This document shows, one piece after another, positions 10,014 to 18,569 of a DNA stretch of 64,000 nucleotides. Under the pieces are notes generated by a model that did no database searches, was not told the DNA's origin, and saw nothing but the letters and a program-made list of their open reading frames with translations. Origin of the DNA: Nitrosomonas sp. (GTDB taxonomy: Bacteria; Pseudomonadota; Gammaproteobacteria; Burkholderiales; Nitrosomonadaceae); assembly GCA_020890945.1 (NCBI GenBank), contig JAJHPK010000057.1, forward strand, positions 1-64,000. Reading direction: 5' to 3'. Numbering within the stretch: position 1 is the first letter of the stretch; the number at the start of each line of letters is the position of its first letter. The translations under genes and the position numbers were made by a program.

Positions 10014-10070
10014 TGCCATTCATTTAAATGGCATATCAATAAAACTTATCATTTTGTACTATTGATATGC
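10014..10070. promoter_or_regulatory. Paired inverted repeats upstream of the YnfA-like gene
   Basis: Two inverted repeats lie side by side. TGCCATT/AATGGCA at 10014-10033 spans a 6-base centre. GCATATCAAT at 10031-10040 is perfectly repeated in reverse at 10061-10070 across 20 bases. The second ends about 50 bases before the YnfA-like start. They could be an operator or a transcript hairpin. No typical DnaA box (TTATCCACA) is present despite the nearby rpmH. Confidence 0.4.
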
Positions 10071-10120
10071 TGTACGGAGTTAGTTATCTTGAATAGTCAA
10101 AGTTTATAAGAGCGCATACT

Positions 10121-10450
10121 ATGGGTGTCTTGGCAACAATCGGGCTCTTTTTTGTTACGGCAATTGCGGAGATTCTTGGGTGTTATTTGAGTTATCTTTG
10201 GATAAAAAAAGATGGATCGATTTGGTTATTATTTCCTGCAATCATTAGTCTGGTAGTATTTGTATGGCTTCTCACTTTACATCCGGTGACTGCTAGCAGG
10301 GTATATGCGGCATACGGTGGTGTATATGTGGCCACTGCCTTGATTTGGATGTTAATTATAGAGAGAGTAATTCCAGATAAATGGGATTTGATCGGCGCAG
10401 GTATTTCAATTCTCGGAATGGCAATCATTTTTTTTATGCCAAGGAATTAA
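10121..10450 (+). CDS. UPF0060 / YnfA-family small membrane protein
   Basis: A 109-residue four-helix inner-membrane protein of the YnfA family, related to small multidrug-resistance transporters. Seen: the N-terminal [19 protein letters not shown], the centre [22 protein letters not shown] and the last helix [18 protein letters not shown]. Family length is 105-110 residues. Divergent from rpmH across 250 bases. The physiological substrate of this family is poorly known, so no drug specificity is claimed. Confidence 0.9.
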   Translation: MGVLATIGLFFVTAIAEILGCYLSYLWIKKDGSIWLLFPAIISLVVFVWLLTLHPVTASRVYAAYGGVYVATALIWMLIIERVIPDKWDLIGAGISILGMAIIFFMPRN

Positions 10451-10607
10451 AAAGAAATCAGGTCGAATACAGCGTGCTAACTTTATTGATATTTTTGTCT
10501 TTAAATTGCTATTTTCTTGAATTGAAATTAAACTGCTGGCAGTAAAAAGTGATCAGTATAAAAAATCAGAAAAATCTAAAATTAGAATAATAAAAAAGGA
10601 AGAATTG

Positions 10608-11069
10608 ATGATGGATCGACTGGCAGGTGGTAACTTTAATCGAATTTCGAAAGATCGTCGTAGCAATATTCCGTTCTTTTGTCTTTATCATATTGGCATT
10701 AAATCTGGGCGTAGAGTAGGTGAGCGCCGCTTAAAGTGGAATAAATTAAATTACGTTGATCGTTACCCCGGTCATTTAATGCTTTTCATCATTGCTATAT
10801 TGACGTTGAGCAGTCTGGACGCGCATCTTACATTAAACATTTTATCGCGAGGTGGTGAGGAGCTAAATTGGTTTATGCTAGCGACCTTGAATGAAAGCGT
10901 TGAAAAGTTTGTTGGGGTTAAAATGGCGCTTACGGGACTGGCAGTCATTATGTTGGTTATTCATCACAATGTGCAGTATTTATGGAAATTTCGTGTGCGG
11001 CATATGCTTTACCTGACATTGACGGGTTATGTCGGTCTTATTGGATATGAAATCATACTCTTAAGCTAA
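10608..11069 (+). CDS. Small membrane protein of DUF5658 type
   Basis: A 153-residue protein of unknown function. The first 55 residues are basic and hydrophilic (RRSNIPFF, GRRVGERRLKWNK), followed by about three hydrophobic segments: HLMLFIIAILTLSSLDAHLT, KMALTGLAVIMLVIHH and MLYLTLTGYVGLIGYEIILL. The segment around SSLDAHLT with a later NW resembles the DUF5658 family from memory. The ATG at 10608 sits about 7 bases after AAGGAAG; a TTG lies directly before it. Convergent with the TolC-like gene, with only 13 bases between the stops. Confidence 0.65.
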   Translation: MMDRLAGGNFNRISKDRRSNIPFFCLYHIGIKSGRRVGERRLKWNKLNYVDRYPGHLMLFIIAILTLSSLDAHLTLNILSRGGEELNWFMLATLNESVEKFVGVKMALTGLAVIMLVIHHNVQYLWKFRVRHMLYLTLTGYVGLIGYEIILLS

Positions 11070-11082
11070 AGAGTGTGACTTA

Positions 11083-12447
11083 TTAATTTTTGTGAGAAGT
11101 AAAGTAACTCGCTACGCTGCGGAGATCTTCCAACACTAAAGTTCCTGCCGCAAATTGCAGTCGAAGATAAGCTAATAGATGATTGTAACGAGCTTCCGCT
11201 AAGTCTTTTTTGGTTTTTTGAAGTTGTTGTTGCGCTTCCAGTAAATTCAGATTTATTCGAATTCCCCCACGGATGCTTTTTTCAGTGGCACCTACCAGTA
11301 GCTCGGCAGATTTAACCGCAAGCTGCAAGGATTCAATTTTCTTTATACCACTCTGAAGCAGATTATATTGTTTACGAAGTTCTATAAAGACTTTATCTGT
11401 CATTGCATCAAGATCTGCTTCAGCTCGAGCATGATTCGCTTTGGCTTGTGCTGTTAAGGCGGTGACACGCCCCCCTGAATACAGTGGAATGTTCACTTCA
11501 ACACCAACTGCCGCTAATTGGAATTCACGATTTGGAAAAAACGGGGAACCTGATAGATTGCGTGATAAGCTTGCAACTAGGTCGACGCGAGGAGCATGAC
11601 CTGCTTGGCTTTTTCTGATTTCCTCTTTACCAGAAGTCACCATATGGCGTTGCGTGGCTATTTCCGCATTGCGTTCCATCGCCATGGCATACCAGCTATC
11701 ATAATCTTCCAACTGAATGGCCCGATAATTAAAAAGATCTGATAAGCGGTCCAGTCTGGTTATTTTTTGTCCAGTCAATGTTTCAAGTTTTAATTGCGCT
11801 ACGGCTAAGTTATCCTGTGCTTCAATGAGCTGTGCTTGAGCAATGGCATGTTTCGATTGTGTTTCTAACACGTCGGTTGTCGTTCCTTCCCCTTTTTCCA
11901 GCATTCGTTCATTCACCTGTTTTAGTTCGTCTAATGATTGAAGTTGGGTTTCTGCAATTTTGACATGGTCTTGCGCAAGCAGAGCTTCCACATAAGCTTC
12001 CACTAAACGAACTACCAGTTGCTGGCTACGTCCTGTGAATTTGGCGCGGCTTGAGTCGGATTGCGCTTTCCCTTGGCGATAACTGGCTACCGCTTCCATG
12101 TTGAGAAGAGGTTGCCGCAAAGATAACGTAGTCACTTGACTTTCATAATTTAGAGGAAATGTAGGGCCACCATTATTACTCTGCGTACCAAAGTTCTTGT
12201 TTTGCGCGTGTGTCATGGATAAGTTAGGCAATAAACTGGCTAAGCCTAATTTTTCAGCCTGTTGTCCAGCCTCATTTTCGTGTATTGCAGAACGAAAGGT
12301 AGGATCATGCTGCAATGCGGCTTCATACGCATCCAGTAAGCTCATTGAGAATGACGTATTGCTGAGATTGAACAAGATCCAAAAACTGATCCAATAAAAA
12401 TATTTAGAAAATATTTTGTTAATCAACATCATGACACTACTCTTCAC
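11083..12447 (-). CDS. TolC-family outer-membrane channel of a type I secretion system
   Basis: A 454-residue outer-membrane efflux protein that forms the trans-envelope exit duct. After a signal sequence (FYWISFWILFNLSNTSFS) the mature part starts with MSLLDAYEAALQHDPTFRSA, the standard TolC/PrtF opening. Two long alpha-helical repeats follow; the second contains VGVEVNIPLYSGGRV and SIRGGIRINLNLLEAQQQL. It is the last gene of the type I operon and overlaps the adaptor gene by 11 bases. The frame opens with GTG at 12447; ATG codons at 12432 and 12429 are alternatives. Confidence 0.92.
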   Translation of the reverse strand: MKSSVMMLINKIFSKYFYWISFWILFNLSNTSFSMSLLDAYEAALQHDPTFRSAIHENEAGQQAEKLGLASLLPNLSMTHAQNKNFGTQSNNGGPTFPLNYESQVTTLSLRQPLLNMEAVASYRQGKAQSDSSRAKFTGRSQQLVVRLVEAYVEALLAQDHVKIAETQLQSLDELKQVNERMLEKGEGTTTDVLETQSKHAIAQAQLIEAQDNLAVAQLKLETLTGQKITRLDRLSDLFNYRAIQLEDYDSWYAMAMERNAEIATQRHMVTSGKEEIRKSQAGHAPRVDLVASLSRNLSGSPFFPNREFQLAAVGVEVNIPLYSGGRVTALTAQAKANHARAEADLDAMTDKVFIELRKQYNLLQSGIKKIESLQLAVKSAELLVGATEKSIRGGIRINLNLLEAQQQLQKTKKDLAEARYNHLLAYLRLQFAAGTLVLEDLRSVASYFTSHKN

Positions 12448-13810
12448 TCATTGCTGAATGCAATCGGTCTAACACGGGTTTAAACAGATAACTCATTAAC
12501 GAGCGCTCACCTGTCTTGATGAAAACATCTACCGGCATACCCGCCTTAATTTGCTGATCAATCAGCATTTTCATCCCTTCCGGCGTGACTTTGGCTTTCA
12601 TCGTGTAATAAGGCATGCCTGTACGTTCATCTGTCAGGCGATCAGCGGATACTTGCGTCACGATGCCAGGTATATTGGGTGTTTTCTTTTGATTGAGCGC
12701 AGAAAAAATCAAATCAACAGCTAGATCGACATGGACTTTGTCAATCAAGTGCACAGGCACTTGACCCGTAATGATCAAAATATCGTCGCTGGGAACGATA
12801 TCCATTAATTTAAAACCCGATCCAACCACGCCACCTTTAGTAAATACGTTCAAACCGACGACAATACCATCAACGGGTGCTTTGACTTCTACGTTTGCTA
12901 GCTCGAAATCTTGCCCATTGAGACGGCTGTATAATGCTTCTGCTTCGCGTTTGATATCGGATAATTGCTGCCTAACATCTCTTTGGTGTTCTTGCTGACG
13001 CTGCGTGCGGCGTTGTTCTAGTTCCGCAATTTGACGTTGGGTGCGGCCGATATTGCCGATATCGGTTGAAATTTCTCCGCTCAATTGAATAAAAGTTCGC
13101 TCCAAATCCAAAACACGATTACGCGGAACGAAGCCTTCTTTGGAGAGTTCACGCATGTTGATCAACTGTTCTTCTAAAAACTTGGATTGTTGATGTTTGC
13201 TAGCTTTGGATGCTTCCAAGCCACGCAATTGTACCTTTAAACCAGAAATTCCCTCGTCTAGTGCCGCCATTTCATGATGTAGAGCAAGCTTGCGAGAGCT
13301 AAATAACTGGTTTTGTATCAAAATATGGGTGGCAATGCGTGGATCGCTTTGCTGTGATAGCAATTCAGTAGGAAAAAGAATCTCTTTGTTGCCATCGCGT
13401 TCAGCTAACAAGCGTGCTTCAACGGCACGGGTGGCATACAACTGGGCGCGAGTGATTTCCGCCTGGGCTTTGGTTTGAACATCATTCATTCGAACAAGCA
13501 GTTGACCAATTTTGACATGATCGCCTTCTTTGACAAGAATGTCATCAATAATGCCGCCAGTTTGATGTTGTACGGTTTGTAGATGACTGGCAACAGCAAC
13601 AGTCCCAGAAACTGGCACGCCTTTTTCTAACGGCGCAAAGGTAGCCCATAACACAAAACCACCAAATCCAGCTAAAACGATCCACCAACCTAAGCGAGTA
13701 TGCGCTTTTTCATCGGTATCCACCCAAGGAGTGCTTTCAGCAGGAATGTCTTGCGTGGTTAATTGTTTATTTTCAGGAACAAGTTTCATTATCGCGTCCA
13801 GTTTAACCAT
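12437..13810 (-). CDS. HlyD/PrtE-family periplasmic adaptor of type I secretion
   Basis: A 457-residue membrane-fusion protein that bridges the inner-membrane ABC exporter and the TolC-like duct. A short cytoplasmic N-terminus leads to one membrane span, LGWWIVLAGFGGFVLWATFA. The lipoyl-like halves are TVQHQTGGIIDDILVKEGD and VKAPVDGIVVGLNVFTKGG, on either side of a long coiled-coil hairpin (about residues 130-300). The C-terminal beta-barrel carries GMPYYTMKAKV and AGMPVDVFIKTGERS, characteristic of the type I HlyD branch. It lies 24 bases after the ABC gene. Confidence 0.94.
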   Translation of the reverse strand: MVKLDAIMKLVPENKQLTTQDIPAESTPWVDTDEKAHTRLGWWIVLAGFGGFVLWATFAPLEKGVPVSGTVAVASHLQTVQHQTGGIIDDILVKEGDHVKIGQLLVRMNDVQTKAQAEITRAQLYATRAVEARLLAERDGNKEILFPTELLSQQSDPRIATHILIQNQLFSSRKLALHHEMAALDEGISGLKVQLRGLEASKASKHQQSKFLEEQLINMRELSKEGFVPRNRVLDLERTFIQLSGEISTDIGNIGRTQRQIAELEQRRTQRQQEHQRDVRQQLSDIKREAEALYSRLNGQDFELANVEVKAPVDGIVVGLNVFTKGGVVGSGFKLMDIVPSDDILIITGQVPVHLIDKVHVDLAVDLIFSALNQKKTPNIPGIVTQVSADRLTDERTGMPYYTMKAKVTPEGMKMLIDQQIKAGMPVDVFIKTGERSLMSYLFKPVLDRLHSAMSEE

Positions 13811-13834
13811 GAAATCATTGATAACTCAATCTGC

Positions 13835-15583
13835 TTAATTTGAAGTGTTTTGGGAGTCATTTTGTTGTTTTTCTGCTATTGCTTGTTTGGCTTGTTGCTG
13901 TTGTTTGGTGAGTTCTTCGATCACTTGTTTGGTCGGACCAAACATTTTTGCCATACCATCCTGCATGAGCAGCAATTTAGTAGTTACACCGATGATGCTG
14001 GTGCGGTGGGTAATCAAAACGATCGTTTTGCCGCGTTTACGCAAGTCAATGATTGCATTCAGCAGTGCTTGTTCACCTACATCATCCAGATTGGAATTGG
14101 GTTCGTCGAGAACGAGCAAAGAAGGATCATCATACATCGCTCGCGCTAAGCCGATACGCTGTTTCTGTCCGCCAGAAAGTCCTCCACCGCCTTCACCTAA
14201 TGTGGTATCGTAGCCCTCGGGCATATTCAAAATCATTTCATGAACGCCAGCCCGCTGTGCAGCCAAGATCACCTTGTCTGCGTTAATTTCACCAAAACGA
14301 GCGATGTTTTCAGAGACTGTTCCGGCGAACAATTCGATATCTTGTGGTAAGTATCCAATGTAAGGCCCAAGCTCATCTTTATTCCATAAATAAACATCTG
14401 CGCCGTCCAATCTTACTTTGCCTGAAGCAACGGGCCAAACACCCACCAATAGGCGCGCTAGCGTGGATTTTCCTGACCCGCTGGGGCCTATTACACCGAG
14501 CACTTCTCCTGCATCTAAAGAGAACGATAATGATTTGATAACAGGAATTTTGCTGCCAGGTGGAATTGCAGTTGCGCTTTCAACCGCAACAACACCCCGT
14601 GGTTTAGGTAACGGCATACCTGGTTCACGCGGGGGATTTTGCTCGAGTAATTTATCCAAGCGTTCGTAAGCACTACGGGCCGTGCCAATTTGCTTCCAAG
14701 TAGTGATTAACAACTGAACCGGTGCGATAGCTCGGCCTAACAAAATAGATCCGGCAATCATCATGCCCGGCGTAATGTCGTTTTCTAGTACCAATAGGGC
14801 GCCAAACCCTAGCATCAACGATTGCAGTGTCACGGTAAAAGATTTTGACAATGCAGTCATGACACCGGCTTTTTCACTGGCTTCCGCTTGTAAAGTTAAA
14901 AAACGGCTATGCAGTTTAAACCAACGTGCCTGAATATTCGGCAACATACCCATGGCTTCAATGACTTCCGCATTGCGCAGATTGTTGGACGCAATATTTG
15001 AAGATGCAATGGCCATAGTATTGGCTTCAGCAAGCGGTTTGTGTGATATTTTTTCGTTGATGTAAGCCAGAGTGATTAACACGATCGTGCCGCATAACGC
15101 GAAAACGCCTAAAGCAGGATGAAATATAAAGATAACGAATAAATAAATTGGGAACCAGGGAGCGTCAAATAGCGCAAATAAAGCGTTACCAGTAAGAAAT
15201 TGACGTAAGCTGGTCAAGTCTTTCAATGCTTGTCCAGCATTGCCGTCGCCCGTTTTTAAACCCTGCTCAAAAGCGGCGCTATACACACGCTTGTTCAATT
15301 TCATATCAAGTTGTGCGCCAACTCGTATTAAAACGAAGCTTCGAACAAATTCCAACGCACCCATAAAAATATAGGCTCCGAGCATGATGAGCGTTAGCAT
15401 CAATAACGTCATTTCATTACGGCTGGTGAGTACGCTATCGTACAGTTGCAGCATATAAATGGCTGGCATCAGCATCAATACATTGATAACAGCACTGAAA
15501 ACACCGATGTTGCGGAATGTTTTCTTAAAGCCAACAAGTATTTGTGCGATCTCGTTTTGAGGTGTTTTAAATTTAAATTTCAC
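13835..15583 (-). CDS. Type I secretion permease/ATPase (PrtD-like)
   Basis: A 582-residue ABC exporter half-molecule that energises secretion of RTX-type substrates. The N-terminal membrane domain (about residues 20-310) has no C39-peptidase-like domain, which places it with PrtD/RsaD/HasD exporters of serralysin and S-layer type. The nucleotide-binding domain shows Walker A GPSGSGKSTLARLLVG, signature LSGGQKQRIGLARAM, Walker B LLVLDEPNSNLD and a switch histidine in LITHRTS. The nearest obvious substrate is the RTX S-layer-like protein at 26.7 kb. A 130-base gap upstream may hold its own promoter. Confidence 0.94.
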   Translation of the reverse strand: MKFKFKTPQNEIAQILVGFKKTFRNIGVFSAVINVLMLMPAIYMLQLYDSVLTSRNEMTLLMLTLIMLGAYIFMGALEFVRSFVLIRVGAQLDMKLNKRVYSAAFEQGLKTGDGNAGQALKDLTSLRQFLTGNALFALFDAPWFPIYLFVIFIFHPALGVFALCGTIVLITLAYINEKISHKPLAEANTMAIASSNIASNNLRNAEVIEAMGMLPNIQARWFKLHSRFLTLQAEASEKAGVMTALSKSFTVTLQSLMLGFGALLVLENDITPGMMIAGSILLGRAIAPVQLLITTWKQIGTARSAYERLDKLLEQNPPREPGMPLPKPRGVVAVESATAIPPGSKIPVIKSLSFSLDAGEVLGVIGPSGSGKSTLARLLVGVWPVASGKVRLDGADVYLWNKDELGPYIGYLPQDIELFAGTVSENIARFGEINADKVILAAQRAGVHEMILNMPEGYDTTLGEGGGGLSGGQKQRIGLARAMYDDPSLLVLDEPNSNLDDVGEQALLNAIIDLRKRGKTIVLITHRTSIIGVTTKLLLMQDGMAKMFGPTKQVIEELTKQQQQAKQAIAEKQQNDSQNTSN

Positions 15584-15713
15584 TGATCAGTAAAAACTAA
15601 AAAAAGTAAATTTTTGCAAGGAATAAAATGTTTTCTCGAAATCACCGGATTGATAATGAATTGAATGATAAAGATATTACCTTAGGTAAAATGGTGCTCA
15701 TTATAGCGTTTGA

Positions 15714-16601
15714 TCATTGATTCTGACTAGGTAAATCTTTCGTTTCGAGCCGAAATGGTCTAGCCGAAAAATTTAAATCTCGCTTTGCTTCTAAACTATC
15801 AAATACTAAATTTTGATTCATTCTTGTTGCCATCATCATGTTCCAATGTTTGTAACGTGGGAAAAGATTTATCAGTAATGTAGCGGCACGAAAAATCCAA
15901 TAAGGTATGGTAATAATTCTTTGCGTGCGTTTCAGTGCGGCAAAAACTCGCTCAACCATTTGACGGTAAGACAAGGTTTCGCCGCCGGTTATATCGTATG
16001 CACGATTACTGATGTGGTCTGCCCAGAGAGCTGAGAAGCATGCTGCACAGACATCATCGCCGTGAATCGGTTGCCGTAAACCGTTTGCATTACCTAGCAC
16101 GGGGAAAAAGCCGTAACGTTGAATGAAGTGTACGATTTCTGCAACATTCTTATCTCTTCCATAACCGTAAATCAATGTCGGACGTAAAACGATCCATTCT
16201 ATCGCATGCGAATTGGCCCAAGATTCTAATAATTTTTCTCCATCAACAAGTTTTTGCGAGATAGCTTGTTCATTCAAATCTGAAGATTTTTTTTTGGTAA
16301 ATCGACTGGTTGACGATAATACGACAATTCGCTTTAGCATGAAGGTCAGTAAGAAGTCGAAATAGTCTGGCAATGTCCAGATGGGTGCGGCATATATCCA
16401 ATAAGGAATGGTTTTATTTTTATGATTAATTGCCCTTTTTGATAGCGCTGGCAATTGTTGCCAATTCACATTGGGATGATTTTGATTGATTAATTGTCGC
16501 GAAAAAGCAGAGATGTGATGATTTTGCGCTATTCCTTGTTGTATCAAACATTGCCCTACCATACTGGTTGCACCTATTATGCCAATGGGTTGATTTTTCA
16601 T
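15714..16601 (-). CDS. NAD(P)-dependent epimerase/reductase, extended SDR family
   Basis: A 295-residue sugar-nucleotide-type short-chain dehydrogenase. The Rossmann motif GIIGATSMVGQCL is at the N-terminus. The LRPTLIYGYGRDKNVAEIV segment, following a serine-rich VVLSSTSRF, is typical of NAD-dependent epimerases. The classical YxxxK tyrosine is not obvious, which is odd and may mean reductase or binding activity rather than epimerisation. The ATG at 16601 is chosen because it gives the canonical N-terminus and overlaps the upstream glycosyltransferase stop by 4 bases. Probably modifies a sugar or lipid-linked sugar of the surface polysaccharide. Confidence 0.82.
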   Translation of the reverse strand: MKNQPIGIIGATSMVGQCLIQQGIAQNHHISAFSRQLINQNHPNVNWQQLPALSKRAINHKNKTIPYWIYAAPIWTLPDYFDFLLTFMLKRIVVLSSTSRFTKKKSSDLNEQAISQKLVDGEKLLESWANSHAIEWIVLRPTLIYGYGRDKNVAEIVHFIQRYGFFPVLGNANGLRQPIHGDDVCAACFSALWADHISNRAYDITGGETLSYRQMVERVFAALKRTQRIITIPYWIFRAATLLINLFPRYKHWNMMMATRMNQNLVFDSLEAKRDLNFSARPFRLETKDLPSQNQ

Positions 16602-17500
16602 GGGCGAAATTTTAACAAACTGAGAGCTTGATTGGCTGTGTGAAAAATCACAGTGACAGTAAAACGCAACCATACTCCAATAGAAATAAATCCCATCAAG
16701 ACACCCGGGTACTCATCACGGAAAAATTTCTGATAAAAACGTAACATGCCTTTGTGTTTATGCCAGGCAACAAAAAAAGGTCGAGCATGGCTGCAAGTGC
16801 CTTGAAAATGGGTCACTGGAGCATCTGGAACAAAAAAGATTTGCCAATTTTTTTGCTTAAAGCGCATGCACCAATCGAGATCTTCACAATGTAAAAAATA
16901 TTGTTCATCCCAACGGCCGACGTCTTCGATGGCTTCTTTTTTTACTAGCATCAAAGCGCCAGAAATTGCTTCGACATTAGTAGGTTCATTCGGTACCGGT
17001 TGTTTATTCAAATGAAAATCGAAAAAAAGTTGCGGCCAAAATTTTTCCAAGCGATGCAATCCAAAAGCGCGAACAAAAGCACGCCAAGGTGTTGGAATAG
17101 CGCGTCTTCCACCACCTTGCTCCGAACCATCGGGATTCGCTAGATAGCCGCCTACCATGCCGATTCGGTCATCGGATTGGAGAATTTCTAGCATGCGATG
17201 GAGCGAATTTTCTCCTAATAGGCAATCCGGATTAAGGAAAAGAACGAAAGGTTGTTTGGACTTGCTCAATCCAATGTTGCAACCAGTAGCGAAACCATGA
17301 TTTGTGCCGGTTAGAATGATGTTAAGCGAATTGTTTTTAAGAAAATGATTTGACAATTTTGCAATACTGGAGTCCGTCGATGCATTGTCGACGACAATGA
17401 CTTCATGTGCTTGCTTTAGAGCAGTTCCAACACACTGTAATAGTATTTCTCCAGCATTATAATTGACGATGACGATGGAAACAGGTAGTTGTTCGCTCAT
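16598..17500 (-). CDS. Family 2 glycosyltransferase
   Basis: A 300-residue GT-A-fold glycosyltransferase. Seen: SIVIVNYNAGEILLQCV at the N-terminus, VIVVDNASTDSS, the nucleotide-sugar-binding LFLNPDCLL, and the acceptor/catalytic segment YFLHCEDLDWCMRFKQKNW. The pattern is that of rhamnosyl- or related transferases acting on lipid-linked glycans. A C-terminal hydrophobic segment (LMGFISIGVWLRFTVTVI) suggests membrane association. It lies 23 bases after the preceding glycosyltransferase and is probably co-translated with the following epimerase-like gene. Confidence 0.9.
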   Translation of the reverse strand: MSEQLPVSIVIVNYNAGEILLQCVGTALKQAHEVIVVDNASTDSSIAKLSNHFLKNNSLNIILTGTNHGFATGCNIGLSKSKQPFVLFLNPDCLLGENSLHRMLEILQSDDRIGMVGGYLANPDGSEQGGGRRAIPTPWRAFVRAFGLHRLEKFWPQLFFDFHLNKQPVPNEPTNVEAISGALMLVKKEAIEDVGRWDEQYFLHCEDLDWCMRFKQKNWQIFFVPDAPVTHFQGTCSHARPFFVAWHKHKGMLRFYQKFFRDEYPGVLMGFISIGVWLRFTVTVIFHTANQALSLLKFRP

Positions 17501-17523
17501 AAAAGCATTTTATCCTAATAGGC

Positions 17524-18447
17524 TTATAGCTTTCCAGAAACGCCACGTAATCCGTGCGTTAAGCCCTTTAACATCATTTTCAAATTCTCTATTCGGTTCG
17601 GAGAGAAAATGGAGAAAAAAAATAGTAAATAGATTATTCTCAAGCGATCTGCACTTTTCCATGTAATTGGAATATTGGTACGTTGCCAAAGCAATACGCT
17701 GTTGCGAAACATGTAGTAGTAACGAAAAGGTTGATGACAAGGAATGCTTCGCCAACGTTTCCACCAAATCCTAATTTGTTTGTCACCAAGGGCGTGAAAC
17801 ATAATTGCTTCGCACACACCATAAATTTGAAATCCCTTGGATTGAGCGCGTAAACACCATTCAGTGTCAATGTGATCGATGAACAAAGTTTCGTCCATAT
17901 CACCTATCTGATTTAATGCGCTGAGCGAAATGAGCGAACCTGAAGAAATCAAAAAATCAGCGCGTATATACTCAAAAGGATCTTTGCAGAGAACGCGTTC
18001 GAATCCTTTGGGAGTGATTCGAATAAACTCAGATACGTAAGTCGTATCAGGAAAGGAATAGCGAGGACCAACAGCCGCTATCGATTTCCCCTCTTTTTTA
18101 AGACAAAAAAACGCATTGCGCAGTTTTTCCAGCATATTTTGCTGCGGGATGCTATCGTGATCAAGCAACAAAATAAATTCTGCCTCTAGTTGGCGAGCAA
18201 TTGCAATGCCACGATTATAAGCTGCGCCAAGACCATAATTCTGTTTAAGGGTTAGTAATTTTATTTTATTAACTGCTGTTTCAGTTAATGTAGCAAGGAA
18301 AGTTTCAATGTCATCGTTTGAACCATTATCGACAATAACGATTGTTTCTACCTGAGAAGAAATCGCTTTTATTGCTGAGTTGAGTGTAGAGATATCTGGA
18401 TTATAAGTGACGATAATCGGAACAACATCAGTACACAATGTTTTCAA
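17524..18447 (-). CDS. Family 2 glycosyltransferase, rhamnosyltransferase-like
   Basis: A 307-residue transferase resembling RfbF/WbbL-type rhamnosyltransferases. Seen: VVPIIVTYNPDISTLNSAI, IVIVDNGSNDDIE, FILLLDHDSIPQQNML (the DxD-type metal/nucleotide site) and FIDHIDTEWCLRAQSKGF. The best available start is a TTG at 18447, which gives the expected N-terminus but has no good ribosome site. Probably adds a sugar to the same surface glycan as its neighbours. Confidence 0.87.
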   Translation of the reverse strand: MKTLCTDVVPIIVTYNPDISTLNSAIKAISSQVETIVIVDNGSNDDIETFLATLTETAVNKIKLLTLKQNYGLGAAYNRGIAIARQLEAEFILLLDHDSIPQQNMLEKLRNAFFCLKKEGKSIAAVGPRYSFPDTTYVSEFIRITPKGFERVLCKDPFEYIRADFLISSGSLISLSALNQIGDMDETLFIDHIDTEWCLRAQSKGFQIYGVCEAIMFHALGDKQIRIWWKRWRSIPCHQPFRYYYMFRNSVLLWQRTNIPITWKSADRLRIIYLLFFFSIFSPNRIENLKMMLKGLTHGLRGVSGKL

Positions 18448-18569
18448 AGTTTATGCCTATTGGAGGGTTGAAATGTTAATTTGGTCACATTGCACTCATT
18501 CGATGAATGTAATAAAAGAATCTCAATTAATTTAACTTCTTGTAATTATGGTATCTGATTGTCAATTAT

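Noticed and set aside
9870..10120. Possible replication origin next to rpmH
   Set aside because: No TTATCCACA-type DnaA boxes and no dnaA gene are present.
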